Part shown: piece after piece, positions 8,922 through 19,406 of the stretch | How positions within the stretch are numbered: position 1 is the first letter of the stretch | Layout: each line of letters starts with the position of its first letter | Assembly (NCBI RefSeq): GCF_000007705.1 | Contig: NC_005085.1 | Location: 2,365,752-2,429,751, forward strand | From: Chromobacterium violaceum ATCC 12472 | Lineage (GTDB): Bacteria; Pseudomonadota; Gammaproteobacteria; Burkholderiales; Chromobacteriaceae | DNA: 64,000 bases | Reading direction: 5' to 3' | Program-made: the position numbers and the translations under genes | Notes under the pieces: model-generated | What the model was told of the DNA's origin: nothing | The model's input: the letters and a program-made list of their open reading frames with translations, nothing else | Databases searched by the model: none

Positions 8922-11237
8922 ATGAAATTGAAGCGACTCGCAGTAGCCGCAATGGGCCTGACCATGGCCACCGTTGCCATGGCTGCAGATCCGTTTGTGA
9001 TCAAGGATATCCGCGTTGAAGGCCTGCAGCGTACCGAGCCGGGCACGGTCTTCAACTATCTGCCGGTCAAGGTGGGCGACACCTTCACCGACGCGAAGGC
9101 CAAGGAAGCGATCAAGGCGCTGTTCGGCACTGGATTCTTCAACGACGTGCGCGTGGAAAGCCGCGGCGACACGCTGATCGTCACCGTGGCCGAACGCCCG
9201 GTGATCACCCAGCTGAACATCAACGGCGCCAAGGAATTCAGCAAGGACCAGTTGAAGAAGGCGCTGAAGGACAATGGCTTCGCGGAATCGCTGATCTTCG
9301 ACCAGGCGCTGCTGGACGGCGCGGTGCAGGAGCTGAAGCGTCAGTATTACAGCCGCGGCAAGTACTCGGTGGAAATCACGCCCACCGTCACCAAGCTGGA
9401 ACGAAACCGGGTGGCGGTGACGCTGGACATCAATGAAGGCGTGACCGCCCGCATCAGGGAAATCCGCATCGTCGGCGCCAATGCTTTCGCCCAGTCCAAG
9501 CTGCTGGACGAGTTCAGCCTGACCACCGGCGGCTGGCTGTCCTGGATCACCAAGGACGACCAGTATTCCAAGCAGAAGCTGACCGGCGACCTCGAGAAGC
9601 TGAAGGCCTTCTACCAGAATCAGGGTTATATGGAATTCGGCATCGACTCCTCCCAGGTGTCGATCGGCGCGGACAAGAAGGACATGTACCTGGTCATCAA
9701 CGTGCACGAGGGCAAGAAGTACACCGTGTCCGACGTGCGCCTGGCCGGCGACCTGAAGGTGCCGGAAGCCGAACTGATGAAGCTGATGCAGGTCAAGCGC
9801 GGCGACACTTTCAACAATGAGAAGGTCACCGAGTCGGTGAAGGCCCTGAGCGACCGCTTGGGCAACGAGGGCTACGCCTTCGCCAATGTCAACGTGCTGC
9901 CGGACATCGACCGCGAAAAGCAGACCGCCGCCTTCACCTTCTTTGTCGATCCGGGCCGCAAGACCTATGTCCGCCGCGTCAATGTGGCCGGCAACAGCAA
10001 GACCCGCGACGAAGTGATCCGCCGCGAGCTGCGCCAGCTGGAAGGCGCGCCCTACAACGCCGCCAACGTCAAGCGCAGCAAGGAGCGCCTGGAGCTGCTG
10101 GGCTATTTCGAGGACGTCAACGTCGAAACCCCGGCGGTGGCCGACGCGCCGGACCAGGTAGACATGAACATCGGCCTGAAGGAGCGGTCCACCGGCAGCA
10201 TTTCCGGCAGCCTGGGCTATGTGCAGGGCGAGGGCCTGGTGCTGGGCGCCAACATCTCCCAGAGCAACATCTTCGGCTCGGGCAAGTACATGTCCTTGGG
10301 CATGTCCACCGGCAAGGTCAACAAGAACTACTCGCTGTCGTTCACCGACCCGTATTTCACCCCGGACGGCGTCAGCCTGGGCTACGACCTGTACAACCGC
10401 GTCTACAACCCGGACGCCACCTCGATTTCCGCGTACAAAACCAGCACCACCGGCGCAGACATGCGTTTCGGCGTGCCGATCACCGAGTACGACCGCATCA
10501 ATTTCACGATCGGCGCGGAAAAGACCGACATCACCACGTACAGCAACAGCCCGCAGCAGTACATCGACTTCGTCAAGCAGTACGGCAACAGCAACTACAC
10601 GGTGCTGGGCACCGTGGGCTGGGGCCGGGACACCCGGGACAGCGCGCTGTGGCCGACCCGCGGCGCCAGCATCCGCGTCAACGCCGACTTCGGCCTGCCG
10701 GGCGGCTCGCTGCAGTATTACAGCCTGACTCATCAGCAGACTTGGTTCTTCCCGCTGTCCAAGGACTTCACGCTGATGCTGAACGGCGAATTGGGCTATG
10801 CTGACGGCTATGGCAAAACCAAGCAGCTGCCGTTCTTCAAGAACTTCTACATGGGCGGCCTGGGTTCGGTCCGCGGCTACGACAGCAGCAGCATCGGCCC
10901 GTACGACTCGGTGGCGAATTCCTACCTGGGCGGCAACCGCAAGGCGGTCGCGAACGTGGAAATCCTGTTCCCCTTCCCGGGGATGAAGGACAACAAGTCG
11001 CTGCGCACCAGCCTGTTCTTCGACGCGGGCACCTTGTGGAACACCAACCTGACGGCTGCGGAAAAAGCGCAGGGCATCACCAGCTCGCCGAGCGACGGCT
11101 TCCGCTATTCCGCGGGCTTGGCGCTGACCTGGCTGTCTCCGATGGGGCCGATGAAGTTCAGTATCGCCAACCCGCTGAAGAAAGAGCAGGGCGACAAGAT
11201 CCAGCGCTTCCAGTTCCAGTTGGGCACGGCGTTCTAA
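8922..11237 (+). CDS. bamA: BamA outer-membrane protein insertase
   Basis: A 771-residue Omp85 protein. A signal peptide ends at MAAD (about residue 22). Five POTRA domains follow (about 23-420), then a 16-strand beta-barrel. The L6 loop signature GLGSVRGYDSSSIGP (VRGY) is present, and the protein ends in the aromatic beta-signal FQFQLGTAF. BamA folds and inserts outer-membrane proteins with BamD and other lipoproteins. The start codon has only a weak ribosome-binding site. skp follows 18 bases later. Confidence 0.97.
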   Translation: MKLKRLAVAAMGLTMATVAMAADPFVIKDIRVEGLQRTEPGTVFNYLPVKVGDTFTDAKAKEAIKALFGTGFFNDVRVESRGDTLIVTVAERPVITQLNINGAKEFSKDQLKKALKDNGFAESLIFDQALLDGAVQELKRQYYSRGKYSVEITPTVTKLERNRVAVTLDINEGVTARIREIRIVGANAFAQSKLLDEFSLTTGGWLSWITKDDQYSKQKLTGDLEKLKAFYQNQGYMEFGIDSSQVSIGADKKDMYLVINVHEGKKYTVSDVRLAGDLKVPEAELMKLMQVKRGDTFNNEKVTESVKALSDRLGNEGYAFANVNVLPDIDREKQTAAFTFFVDPGRKTYVRRVNVAGNSKTRDEVIRRELRQLEGAPYNAANVKRSKERLELLGYFEDVNVETPAVADAPDQVDMNIGLKERSTGSISGSLGYVQGEGLVLGANISQSNIFGSGKYMSLGMSTGKVNKNYSLSFTDPYFTPDGVSLGYDLYNRVYNPDATSISAYKTSTTGADMRFGVPITEYDRINFTIGAEKTDITTYSNSPQQYIDFVKQYGNSNYTVLGTVGWGRDTRDSALWPTRGASIRVNADFGLPGGSLQYYSLTHQQTWFFPLSKDFTLMLNGELGYADGYGKTKQLPFFKNFYMGGLGSVRGYDSSSIGPYDSVANSYLGGNRKAVANVEILFPFPGMKDNKSLRTSLFFDAGTLWNTNLTAAEKAQGITSSPSDGFRYSAGLALTWLSPMGPMKFSIANPLKKEQGDKIQRFQFQLGTAF

Positions 11238-11255
11238 CCGTTACAGGATGAGATC

Positions 11256-11741
11256 ATGAAAGCATTGAAATGGTGGCTGGCGGTGCTGAGCGTGGCGGCG
11301 CTGCCGGTTCATGCCGCCGACTTCAAGCTGGGCTTCGTCAACATCGAGCGCATCTATCGCGAAGCGGGCGTGTCCGTGGCCATCTACAAGAAGCTGGACA
11401 AGGAGTTTTCCAGCCGCCGCGAGGAGCTGAAGAAGATGGAGACCCGGGCCAAGGATCTGGAGTCCATGCTGGCCAAGAACAGCCTGTCGCCGGATGACCG
11501 CAAGCGTTACGAGCGGGAGTACGCGGGGCTGGACCGCGATTACCGCGCCAAGTCCCGCGAACTGGCCGAGGATTACAATCAGCGCCGCAACGAGGAGTTC
11601 GCCGGCGTGACCGAGCGGGCCAACCGCGCGGTCAAGGATATCGCCCAGCGCGAAAACTACGATTTGATCCTGCAGGAAGCGGTGTACATCAACCCCAAGT
11701 TCGATCTGACGCCGCAAGTGCTGAAAGAGCTGGACAAGTAA
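11256..11741 (+). CDS. skp: Periplasmic chaperone Skp (OmpH)
   Basis: A 161-residue OmpH-family chaperone with a cleavable signal peptide (MKALKWWLAVLSVAALPVHA). A short beta segment (DFKLGFVNIERIYREAG) comes next, then two long charged helices that form the tentacles, and a C-terminal beta strand. Skp trimers hold unfolded outer-membrane proteins in the periplasm for BamA. The gene lies between bamA and lpxD as in most proteobacteria. AGGATGAGATC before the ATG gives a usable ribosome-binding site. Confidence 0.93.
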   Translation: MKALKWWLAVLSVAALPVHAADFKLGFVNIERIYREAGVSVAIYKKLDKEFSSRREELKKMETRAKDLESMLAKNSLSPDDRKRYEREYAGLDRDYRAKSRELAEDYNQRRNEEFAGVTERANRAVKDIAQRENYDLILQEAVYINPKFDLTPQVLKELDK

Positions 11742-11758
11742 TCGTCTCAACCGTCACC

Positions 11759-11795
11759 GGAGTAAGCCGACCCCGAGTCGGCTTTGTTTTTGATG
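11759..11795 (+). promoter_or_regulatory. Hairpin between Shine-Dalgarno and start codon of lpxD
   Basis: GGAG (11759-11762) is the only Shine-Dalgarno-like sequence before lpxD, but 30 nt separate it from the ATG. Twenty-one of these form a hairpin: AAGCCGAC (11764-11771), loop CCCGA, GTCGGCTT (11777-11784). Folding would leave about 9 nt of effective spacing. The same hairpin followed by TGTTTTT also resembles an intrinsic terminator, so the element could control read-through, translation or both. Confidence 0.5.
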
Positions 11796-12839
11796 TCCTA
11801 CACACTCGAACACATCGTAAAGCAACTGGGCGGAGCGCTGCGCGGCCCGAACCGGGAAGTGTCCCGGCTGGCCCCGCTTGAGCTGGCCGGCGCCGGCGAG
11901 ATCGCCTTCGTCGCCAGCGCCAAGTTCCGTCGCCAGATGCTGGAAAGCGCGGCGGACGCGCTGATCGTCACCGAGGCGCTGGCCGCCGAGCTGCCGGACC
12001 GCTCGCTGATCGTGGCCGCCGATCCCTATCTGTATTTCGCGCGGCTGGCGACGCTGTTCCATCCGCCCAAGGCGCCGCGCGCCGGCATCCATCCGCGCGC
12101 GGTGGTGGGCGTGGGCTGCCGGATAGGCGAGAGCAGCGAGATCGCGGCCAACGCGACCATCGGCGACAACGTCGTCATCGGCGAGCGCTGCCGCCTGATG
12201 CCAGGCGTGGTGGTCGGCGACGGCTGCGAGATCGGCGACGACGTCACGCTTTACCCCAATGTCACCATCTATCATGACTGCGTGATCGGCAACCGCGTCG
12301 GCGTGCACTCGGGCAGCGTGATCGGCGGCGACGGCTTCGGCCTGGCCTGGGACAAGGACCACTGGTTCAAGATCCCGCAAACGGGCAGGGTGGTGCTGGA
12401 GGACGACGTCGAGATCGGCGCCAACACCACAGTGGACCGCGGCGCGCTGGTGGATACGGTGATCCGCAAGGGCGCCAAGATAGATAACCTGGTGCAGATT
12501 GCCCACAATGTTGAAATCGGCGAGCATACCGCCATCGCCGGCTGCGTCGGCATCGCCGGCAGCACCAAGATCGGCGCGCGCTGCACCGTCGGCGGCGCGG
12601 CGATGTTCGTCGGCCACATCGAAGTGGCGGACCGCACTCATATCGGCGGCGGCACCCTGGTGTCGAAGTCGATCAAGGAGGCCGGCAACTACGCGTCCTC
12701 CTACCCGTTGCAAAGCATGAAGGATTGGCTGTCCAACGCCGTCCACGTGCGTCATCTGGACGATTTCGCCAAGCGCGTGAAGCAGCTTGAGCGGGAACTG
12801 GAAACACTGAAAAAATCGAAGGAAGAACCTCATGAGTGA
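11793..12839 (+). CDS. lpxD: UDP-3-O-acyl-glucosamine N-acyltransferase
   Basis: A 348-residue enzyme for the third step of lipid A synthesis. It has an N-terminal uridine-binding domain (about residues 1-100), a left-handed beta-helix of hexapeptide repeats (about 100-300) and a C-terminal coiled helix ([17 protein letters not shown]). The active-site His is in the [21 protein letters not shown] stretch. [14 protein letters not shown] is taken as the start. Nearby in-frame TTG codons would only add a few residues. The Shine-Dalgarno sequence is displaced by a hairpin. The end overlaps fabZ by 8 bases. Confidence 0.95.
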
Positions 12840-13284
12840 ACACGCTGTCTCGATCGATGTCCGCGAGATCATGCGCTGCCTGCCGCATCGTTACCCGTTC
12901 CTGCTGGTTGACCGCGTCACCGAAATGGAGCCCAACGTGCGCATCAAGGCGCTGAAGAACGTCACCATCAACGAGCCGTTCTTCGTCGGCCACTTCGAAC
13001 AATATCCGGTGATGCCGGGCGTGCTGATCATCGAGGCGCTGGCCCAGGCCGCCGGCATCCTGGCGATCAAGAGCCAGGGCGAACGCTTGGAGAACGAGCT
13101 GTACTTCTTCGTCGGCATCGACAACGCCCGCTTCAAGCGCCAGGTGGTGCCGGGCGACCAACTGGTGTTCGAAGTGACGCAGATGACCGTCAAGCGCGGC
13201 ATCGGCAAGTACGCCGCGCGCGCGCTGGTGGACGGCCAGGTGGCTTGCGAAGCCGAGATCATGTGCGCGCGCCGCGAGGTGTGA
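12832..13284 (+). CDS. fabZ: 3-hydroxyacyl-ACP dehydratase FabZ
   Basis: A 150-residue hot-dog-fold dehydratase of fatty acid elongation. Motifs [13 protein letters not shown] and [20 protein letters not shown] carry the catalytic His and Glu. The ATG at 12832 overlaps the lpxD end. fabZ competes with the lipid A pathway for 3-hydroxyacyl-ACP, which fits its place between lpxD and lpxA. Confidence 0.96.
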
Positions 13285-13286
13285 AC

Positions 13287-14063
13287 ATGGCCATTCATCC
13301 GACCGCAATCGTAGATCCCAAGGCGCAGATCGCCGACGACGTCGAAATCGGCGCCTATTCCATCATCGGCCCCAACGTCAGCATCGGCGCCGGCAGCTGG
13401 ATAGGCCCGCACGTGGTGATCGAAGGCCATACCGCCATCGGCAAGAACAATCGCGTGTTCCAGTTCTGTTCGCTGGGCGCCATCCCGCAGGACTTGAAAT
13501 ACGCCGGCGAGCCGACCCGGCTGGAGATAGGCGACAACAACACCATCCGCGAGTTCTGCACCTTCAATACCGGCACGGTGCAGGATGGCGGCGTCACCCG
13601 CGTCGGCAGCGACAACTGGATCATGGCCTATGTGCACATCGCGCACGACTGCCAGGTGGGCAACCACATCATCCTGGCCAATAACGCCACCCTGGCCGGC
13701 CATGTCCACCTCGGTGACTGGGTGTTCCTGGGCGGCTTCACCAGCGTGCACCAGTTCGTCATCGTCGGCGAGCACGCGATGACCGCCTTCGCCAGCGCGG
13801 TGGCGCAGGACATTCCGGCGTATGTGACGGCGCACGGCAACCGCGCGGTGCCGTCCGGCATCAATGCGGAAGGCATGAAGCGCCGCGGTTTCACGCCCGA
13901 GCAGATCCGCCGCGTCCGCAACGCCTACAAGACCTTGTATCGCCAGGGCTTGAGCTACGACGAGGCCAAGGCCGCCATTCTGGCCGAAGCGGGCGAAGGC
14001 CATGCCGAGCTGGAGCCGTTCGTGCGCTTCTTCGGACAATCGGCGCGAGGCATCATCCGCTGA
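13287..14063 (+). CDS. lpxA: UDP-N-acetylglucosamine O-acyltransferase
   Basis: A 258-residue first enzyme of lipid A synthesis. Left-handed beta-helix hexapeptide repeats run from [20 protein letters not shown] onward, with the catalytic His in [19 protein letters not shown]. The C-terminal helical part begins near [19 protein letters not shown]. The start is 3 bases after the fabZ stop. A longer frame into fabZ is rejected because the family starts at this position. Confidence 0.96.
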   Translation: MAIHPTAIVDPKAQIADDVEIGAYSIIGPNVSIGAGSWIGPHVVIEGHTAIGKNNRVFQFCSLGAIPQDLKYAGEPTRLEIGDNNTIREFCTFNTGTVQDGGVTRVGSDNWIMAYVHIAHDCQVGNHIILANNATLAGHVHLGDWVFLGGFTSVHQFVIVGEHAMTAFASAVAQDIPAYVTAHGNRAVPSGINAEGMKRRGFTPEQIRRVRNAYKTLYRQGLSYDEAKAAILAEAGEGHAELEPFVRFFGQSARGIIR

Positions 14064-14067
14064 GCTT

Positions 14068-15240
14068 ATGAGCGACCAACTGTTCAAGCGCAAGGGGGCC
14101 TTGAAGGTTGCCATGGTGGCCGGGGAGGCTTCCGGCGACCTGCTGGCCGCCCACCTGATGGATGCGCTGCGCGCGCACCGCAGCGACATCGAATTCGCCG
14201 GCATCGGCGGCCCGCGCATGGAAGCCCGCGGCTTCCACAGCATGGTGCCGCAGGAGAAGCTGGCGGTGCGCGGCTACTCCGAAGTCCTGAAAAGCCTGCC
14301 GGAGCTGCTGAAGATACGCCGCCGGCTGCGCGAGCAGCTGCTGGAGGAAAGGCCGGATGTTTTCATCGGCGTGGATGCCCCCGATTTCAACCTGGGCCTG
14401 GAGGCCGGCTTGAAGAAGGGCGGTATTCCCACCGTGCATTACGTCAGCCCTTCGGTATGGGCGTGGCGTCCTGAGCGCGTCCAGAAGATAGGCCGCGCGG
14501 TCAACCACGTGCTGTGCCTGTTCCCGATGGAACCGCCGCTGTACCGCCAGGCCGGCGTGCCGGTGACTTATGTCGGCCATCCGCTGGCCAGCGAGATTCC
14601 GCTGGAGCCGGACCGGGAGGCGATGCGCGACCAACTGGGGCTGCCGCAAGGCGTGCCGGTGTTCACCCTGATGCCGGGCAGCCGCCAGAGCGAGCTGGAA
14701 TACATGGTGCCCATCTACCTGGACACGGCCCGCCTGCTGTTGCGCCAGTATCCGGAGGCCCAATTCCTGGTGCCGTTGGCCACCCGCGCCACCATGGACC
14801 AGTTCGAGCAGATGCTGTACCGCTTCAAGGCGCGCGACCTTCCCATACGCAAGCTGTTCGGCCACGCGCAGATGGCGATGATCGCCAGCGACGTGGTGCT
14901 GGTCACCAGCGGCACGGCGACGCTGGAGGTGGCGCTGACCAAGCGGCCGATGGTGATCAGCTACAAGCTGTCCGCCCTGACTTACCGGCTGGTCAAGCGC
15001 AAGATCAAGCTGCCCTACGTCGGTCTGCCCAATATCTTGTGCGGCCGCTTCGTGGTGCCGGAACTGCTGCAGAAGCAGGCCACGCCGCAGAAGCTGGCCG
15101 AGGAGATGCAGCGGCTGTACACCGACTCCGCGGCCAGGGCCGACATGGAAAAGGCGTTCACCGAACTGCACCTGGCCTTGAAGCAGGATACGGCCACCCG
15201 CGCCGCGCGCGCGGTGCTGGAGGTGGCGCGATGCCATTGA
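14068..15240 (+). CDS. lpxB: Lipid-A-disaccharide synthase
   Basis: A 390-residue GT-B glycosyltransferase (GT19) that joins lipid X to UDP-2,3-diacylglucosamine. Motifs [45 protein letters not shown] and LLPGSRQSE-type [14 protein letters not shown] are all visible, with the late [22 protein letters not shown]. The ATG at 14068 is 5 bases past the lpxA stop. Its 3' end overlaps the rnhB start. Confidence 0.96.
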   Translation: MSDQLFKRKGALKVAMVAGEASGDLLAAHLMDALRAHRSDIEFAGIGGPRMEARGFHSMVPQEKLAVRGYSEVLKSLPELLKIRRRLREQLLEERPDVFIGVDAPDFNLGLEAGLKKGGIPTVHYVSPSVWAWRPERVQKIGRAVNHVLCLFPMEPPLYRQAGVPVTYVGHPLASEIPLEPDREAMRDQLGLPQGVPVFTLMPGSRQSELEYMVPIYLDTARLLLRQYPEAQFLVPLATRATMDQFEQMLYRFKARDLPIRKLFGHAQMAMIASDVVLVTSGTATLEVALTKRPMVISYKLSALTYRLVKRKIKLPYVGLPNILCGRFVVPELLQKQATPQKLAEEMQRLYTDSAARADMEKAFTELHLALKQDTATRAARAVLEVARCH

Positions 15241-15827
15241 AGCTGCGGGTGGCGGGCGTGGACGAGGCGGGCCGCGGTCCGCTGGCCGGCGCCGTGTTCG
15301 CCGCCGCCGTCATCCTGGATCCGGCCAAACCGATCGCCGGGCTTGCCGACTCCAAGGTGTTGAGCGAGGCGCAACGCGACGAGCTTGCCGTCTTGATCAA
15401 GCGGGACGCGCTGGCCTGGTGCGTCGCCAGCGCCAGCGTCGAAGAAATCGACAAGCTCAACATCCTGCACGCCACCATGCTGGCCATGACGCGAGCGGTG
15501 GAGGGGTTGCCGGTGAGGCCGGATCTCGCCCAGATAGACGGCAACCGCGTGCCCAAGCATCTGCCGGTGCCGGGCGAGGCCATCGTCAAGGGCGACGCCA
15601 AGGTGGCGGCCATCTCCGCCGCCTCCATCCTGGCCAAGACCGCGCGCGACGCCGAGCTGGTGGCGCTGGATGCGCTCCATCCCCAATACGGTTTCGCCCG
15701 CCACAAAGGCTATCCCACCGCCGAGCACCTGGCCGCCATCGAGGCGCATGGCGTGCTGCCTGCGCACCGCAAGACCTTCGGGCCGGTCAAGGCCTGGCTG
15801 GCCAGCCACCAGGGCGCCTTGTTCTAG
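15231..15827 (+). CDS. rnhB: Ribonuclease HII
   Basis: A 198-residue RNase HII that removes ribonucleotides and RNA primers from DNA-RNA hybrids. The catalytic Asp-Glu pair is in [11 protein letters not shown] (D11, E12). A third acidic site lies in [10 protein letters not shown], and [23 protein letters not shown] is the conserved fourth block. The ATG lies 10 bases inside lpxB, so the two are translationally coupled. Confidence 0.96.
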   Translation: MPLKLRVAGVDEAGRGPLAGAVFAAAVILDPAKPIAGLADSKVLSEAQRDELAVLIKRDALAWCVASASVEEIDKLNILHATMLAMTRAVEGLPVRPDLAQIDGNRVPKHLPVPGEAIVKGDAKVAAISAASILAKTARDAELVALDALHPQYGFARHKGYPTAEHLAAIEAHGVLPAHRKTFGPVKAWLASHQGALF

Positions 15828-15828
15828 C

Positions 15829-16332
15829 ATGGCGGAGCAGGACGGCAAACGCTGTTTCCCGCCGGTGGCGGATGGCGATACCCGGTTGCTGATCCTGGGC
15901 TCGCTGCCCGGCGATGCCTCGCTGGCGGCCAGCCAGTACTACGCCCATCCGCGCAACCAGTTCTGGCGGCTGCTGGGCGACGTGCTGGGGCGCGACCTGG
16001 CCGCGCTGCCGTACGATGCCCGCCTGGCCGTCTTGCGCGCTGCCGGCGTGGGTTTGTGGGACGTGGTGGCCCAGGCTCGCCGCAAGGGCAGCCTGGATGC
16101 CGATCTGCGCGACATCCGGCACAATGACCTGGCCGATTTCGCCGCCAGCCTGCCGTCGTTGCGAGCGGTGGCTTTCAACGGCGCCGCCGCGGCCAAGGCG
16201 GAGGCGCAACTGGCGGGGCTGGGGCTGGCCGTTGCGCGTTTGCCCTCGTCCAGCCCGGCGCATACGCAGGCCTACGAGGCAAAACTTGCAGTCTGGCGCC
16301 AATTGGAACGATATTTAGACTTGTCAGCTTAA
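15829..16332 (+). CDS. DNA-deoxyinosine glycosylase (UDG-superfamily repair enzyme)
   Basis: A 167-residue member of the uracil-DNA glycosylase superfamily, of the type annotated as hypoxanthine-DNA glycosylase (family 6). It would excise deaminated purine (hypoxanthine) from DNA. Visible are the first motif LLILGSLPGDASL, the QYYAHPRNQFWRLL segment with the conserved Asn, and the late motif LPSSSPAH. The ATG immediately follows the rnhB stop, so the gene probably belongs to the same transcript. Substrate is inferred from the family only. Confidence 0.85.
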   Translation: MAEQDGKRCFPPVADGDTRLLILGSLPGDASLAASQYYAHPRNQFWRLLGDVLGRDLAALPYDARLAVLRAAGVGLWDVVAQARRKGSLDADLRDIRHNDLADFAASLPSLRAVAFNGAAAAKAEAQLAGLGLAVARLPSSSPAHTQAYEAKLAVWRQLERYLDLSA

Positions 16333-16361
16333 TCTTGCAGCACCCAGCCGGAGGGTCGCCG

Positions 16362-16577
16362 ATGAGCCGTTACTGCATCTGGTTTGTCACCACGGACGAC
16401 AGCGTGATGCGTCGCGCCGAAGTCGCCATCAATGGCGTGATCCACAGCCATCAGGTGCTGGAAGAGATAGAGGCGCAACTGGCCGGGGAGTGCGGACTCA
16501 GCCAGGTGATGATCGTGGACTGGAAACGGTTCGAAACGCCGGAACAGGATGGCGGCCGGCTGGTGAGGGTGGCCTGA
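16362..16577 (+). CDS. Conserved small protein, unknown function
   Basis: A 71-residue soluble acidic protein starting MSRYCIWFVTTDDSVMRRAEVAING, with a ribosome-binding site CGGAGGG 7-8 bases before the ATG. The predicted pattern alternates beta strand and helix (YCIWFVTT, helix HQVLEEIEAQLAGE, strand QVMIVDWKRFE). No motif is recognised. It follows the glycosylase gene by 29 bases and may share its transcript. Confidence 0.6.
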   Translation: MSRYCIWFVTTDDSVMRRAEVAINGVIHSHQVLEEIEAQLAGECGLSQVMIVDWKRFETPEQDGGRLVRVA

Positions 16578-16661
16578 GGCGCGGGGCAACGATTCCCGAG
16601 CTTCTTCCGTCTTTTTCTGCGCTCTGTCGGCTCCGACAGCCATTGCGCGGCAAGGCTGGCG

Positions 16662-18866
16662 CTAACCCACCTGACAATGCAGATACCCCTGCGCGATGCA
16701 GGCCTGCCGGGTGGCCTGGAACTGGGCGATCACCAGTGCGATTTGCGGCGCAGGCGTGCAATTGGACTGCACCGATTGCTGCTCCAGCTCCAGGCAGCGC
16801 TGCGCCAGGCTGGCGAACCCCAGCGTCACCGCGCCGCCCTTCAGGCCGTGCGCGAGGTGGAACAGGCTCTCCCGATCCGGCTGCTGCTGATTGAGCTGCA
16901 GTTGCCGGATGGATTCCTGGTGGCTGGAGAAGTATTGCTCCACCAATTGCCGGTATTGCTCCTCAGACAGCAGTTCGATGAAGTCCGCGATGGTGCGGGC
17001 ATCCAGGGCCGGCTCCTCCCTTGTCTGGGGCGCGGCGCCGGGTTCGGGGGGGAATAGCTTCTGGAGCACCGCCAGCAACTGGTCGCGTCCCAGCGGTTTC
17101 GTCAGGAAGTCGTCCAGGCCCTGCGCCAGCATCTGCTGGCGCGTCTCCGGGAACGCGTCCGCCGTCAGCGCGACGATGGGCATTCCTGGCGTTTGCGCCT
17201 CTTTCCGAAGCCTGCGCGCGGTCTCCGCGCCGTCCATTCCCGGCATGTGCAGGTCCATCAAGGTCAGGTCGAAGGGCTGGCTGGCGGCCAGGCGCAAGGC
17301 TTCCGGACCATCCGAGGCCAGCGTAGGCTGCTGGTTCAGCCTTTCCAGCAGCGCTTGCAGATACTTGCGGTTCACCGCGTTGTCGTCCACTACCAGGATG
17401 CGCAGCGGCCTGCCCAGCACATCGTGGCTGAAGGACGCCTCCGCGGTTTCGGGAGGCAGGTCGGGCGCGGCGATCACCCGGAGCGGCAGCGTCAGCTGGA
17501 AGCAACTGCCCTGGCCCGGAACGCTGCTCACCGATATGCCGCCCCCCATCAGCTGGGCCAGGCTTTGGGAGATTTCCAGACCGAGTCCGCTGCCGCCGAA
17601 CTGGCGGGCGGTGGAGCCGTCGCCTTGGGAAAAACGCTTGAACAGCTTGGAGAGGGTAGCCTGGTCCATGCCTATGCCGGTATCGGTGACCACCAGCAGC
17701 AGCTGAGCCGTGCCGGGCTGCTCTCCCGCCGTCGCCGACGCGTGCACGGTGACGCCGCCCCGCTCGGTGAACTTGATGGCGTTGCTCAGCAGGTTGAGCA
17801 CTATCTGGCGCAAACGGGTGGGGTCCAGCTCCACCCATTGCGGTATTTCCGAAGCCATTTCCAGGTTCAGCATCAGTCCCTTGGCTTGAGCCTGGGCGTT
17901 CATCAAATTGGTCACCTGGCGCAGCAAATAGGCCAGATTGCAGGTGACCGGTGCCAGTTCAAGCTTGCCGGACTCCAGCTTGCTGGCGTCCAGCACGTCG
18001 TTGAGCAGCAAGAGCAGATGGCGAGCCGACTCTTCCGCGGTACGGATGTAGTTGGCCTGGCTGGCGCTGGGATGGCTGTCGGCCAGCAGCGCCAGCATGC
18101 CGAGGACGCCGTTGAGCGGCGTGCGGATTTCGTGGCTCATGTTGGCGAGGAAGGCGCTCTTGGCCAGGCTGCCCGCCTCGGCCTGGCTGCGGGCTTCTTC
18201 CAGATTGTCGGTCAGCGTTTCCAGGGTCTGCCGGCGTTTTTCCAGCTGGCGCAGCTGGCGAATCACGGTGAAGCCGAAGCCGAAGATCAGCAGCCATTCG
18301 AATGTCATCAGCCAGTTGCTGACCGCGATGTACTGCTGCATGGTGCGGTTGCGGTTGTCCACTTGCAGGGCCGCGGCCTGGTTGGCCTGCAGCGACAGAT
18401 CGTGCAGCCCGTCCGACAGCGAGGCGGACAGCCTTTCCAGCCTGGCCTGGCGCGCGTGGTCGTTCGCCGCGTTGGCGGCGCTGAAATAGGCGTCTCCCTG
18501 CCGGATGAAGGCGTCGAGCCGGGCTTGCATCAGCAGGAACTGGGGCTGGTCTTGCAGCAGCCTGCGATATTGGCCGCCGCGGATGATGCCGACGCGGCTG
18601 ACGAAGATGTCGTAGCGCTGCTGCAGGTCCTCGGGCGACATCTGATCGTGCTGCGCGGCGTGGAGCGCGGTTTGCAGGTGCAGGTTTTCCGCTTCCAGCT
18701 GGAAATAGGCCCAAATGATGTTGTCGTCCTGATACAGCACCGCGTTGGTCAGAATCTGGGACTGGCGATGCTGGATGTAGGCGACGCCGGCGAACACGCA
18801 GGATAGCGCGATGCCTATGGCCAGCAACAGGCGCCAGGAAGTGGATTGCCATTTGCCCTGAGTCAT
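16662..18866 (-). CDS. Hybrid sensor histidine kinase (HisKA-HATPase-REC-Hpt)
   Basis: A 734-residue inner-membrane kinase. One transmembrane segment lies near residues 13-31 and a second near 185-203. Between them is a helical periplasmic sensor region of about 150 residues. The phosphoacceptor H245 sits in [15 protein letters not shown]. The ATP-binding N, G1 and G2 boxes follow ([29 protein letters not shown]). A receiver domain ([22 protein letters not shown]) and a C-terminal Hpt domain ([16 protein letters not shown]) complete an internal phosphorelay. It is the last gene of a minus-strand operon, 4 bases after the molybdopterin-oxidoreductase-like gene. Its likely phosphorelay partner is the REC-EAL protein encoded first in that operon. 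The ligand is unknown. Confidence 0.92.
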   Translation of the reverse strand: MTQGKWQSTSWRLLLAIGIALSCVFAGVAYIQHRQSQILTNAVLYQDDNIIWAYFQLEAENLHLQTALHAAQHDQMSPEDLQQRYDIFVSRVGIIRGGQYRRLLQDQPQFLLMQARLDAFIRQGDAYFSAANAANDHARQARLERLSASLSDGLHDLSLQANQAAALQVDNRNRTMQQYIAVSNWLMTFEWLLIFGFGFTVIRQLRQLEKRRQTLETLTDNLEEARSQAEAGSLAKSAFLANMSHEIRTPLNGVLGMLALLADSHPSASQANYIRTAEESARHLLLLLNDVLDASKLESGKLELAPVTCNLAYLLRQVTNLMNAQAQAKGLMLNLEMASEIPQWVELDPTRLRQIVLNLLSNAIKFTERGGVTVHASATAGEQPGTAQLLLVVTDTGIGMDQATLSKLFKRFSQGDGSTARQFGGSGLGLEISQSLAQLMGGGISVSSVPGQGSCFQLTLPLRVIAAPDLPPETAEASFSHDVLGRPLRILVVDDNAVNRKYLQALLERLNQQPTLASDGPEALRLAASQPFDLTLMDLHMPGMDGAETARRLRKEAQTPGMPIVALTADAFPETRQQMLAQGLDDFLTKPLGRDQLLAVLQKLFPPEPGAAPQTREEPALDARTIADFIELLSEEQYRQLVEQYFSSHQESIRQLQLNQQQPDRESLFHLAHGLKGGAVTLGFASLAQRCLELEQQSVQSNCTPAPQIALVIAQFQATRQACIAQGYLHCQVG

Positions 18867-18870
18867 GGCG

Positions 18871-19380
18871 TTACTCGACCTGCAGCGACTTCAATTGCCA
18901 GGCGGAACGGTTGTAATAGACCTCCGAACGCAGCACGGCCTGGCTGTCGTAGGGGTAGACGATGAACAGCGGCCCTTTGTCGCGCACCGGCATCGGCTTG
19001 CCGTTGAGCAGGCGGGCCAGCACCACCTGGTAGCGGGAGGCGTCGTCGAGCGGGATGTCGGTCTTGTAATCGTTCAGCGCGACGGCCCGCAGCATGTGCC
19101 CCTTCGCGCCCACCAGGTTGAGCACGTCCTGCAGGTAGGGGCCGGTGAAGCGGCTGACGCCGGGCAGCCAGGGGGTGCGCGTGGCGATCGTGTGCTGCGG
19201 CAGCTTGGCGAGCATGTCCATGTCGAACACCGCGTCGTTGTCGCGGTTCTTGTTGCTGATCTGGCCGCTGACGGTCAGGACGACCTTGCCGGCGGGCCTG
19301 GGCAGCTGGGGGCTTTCGGCGTGGCACAGGGAGACGGCCAGGAACAGCAAGATCGCAATGGCGCGGCTGAGGGCGGGCAT
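18871..19380 (-). CDS. Periplasmic molybdopterin-oxidoreductase-like protein
   Basis: A 169-residue exported protein with signal peptide [21 protein letters not shown]. The mature part ([74 protein letters not shown]) resembles the sulfite-oxidase-type molybdopterin fold, but it is short and lacks an evident cofactor cysteine, so it may be a binding or sensing version rather than an enzyme. AAGGAG precedes the chosen ATG. It lies between the REC-EAL and kinase genes. Such proteins are often found with sensor kinases, which suggests it supplies the periplasmic input to the kinase (inference). Confidence 0.7.
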   Translation of the reverse strand: MPALSRAIAILLFLAVSLCHAESPQLPRPAGKVVLTVSGQISNKNRDNDAVFDMDMLAKLPQHTIATRTPWLPGVSRFTGPYLQDVLNLVGAKGHMLRAVALNDYKTDIPLDDASRYQVVLARLLNGKPMPVRDKGPLFIVYPYDSQAVLRSEVYYNRSAWQLKSLQVE

Positions 19381-19406
19381 GGCTAGGCTCCTTTGCATTC
19401 GGGCTT

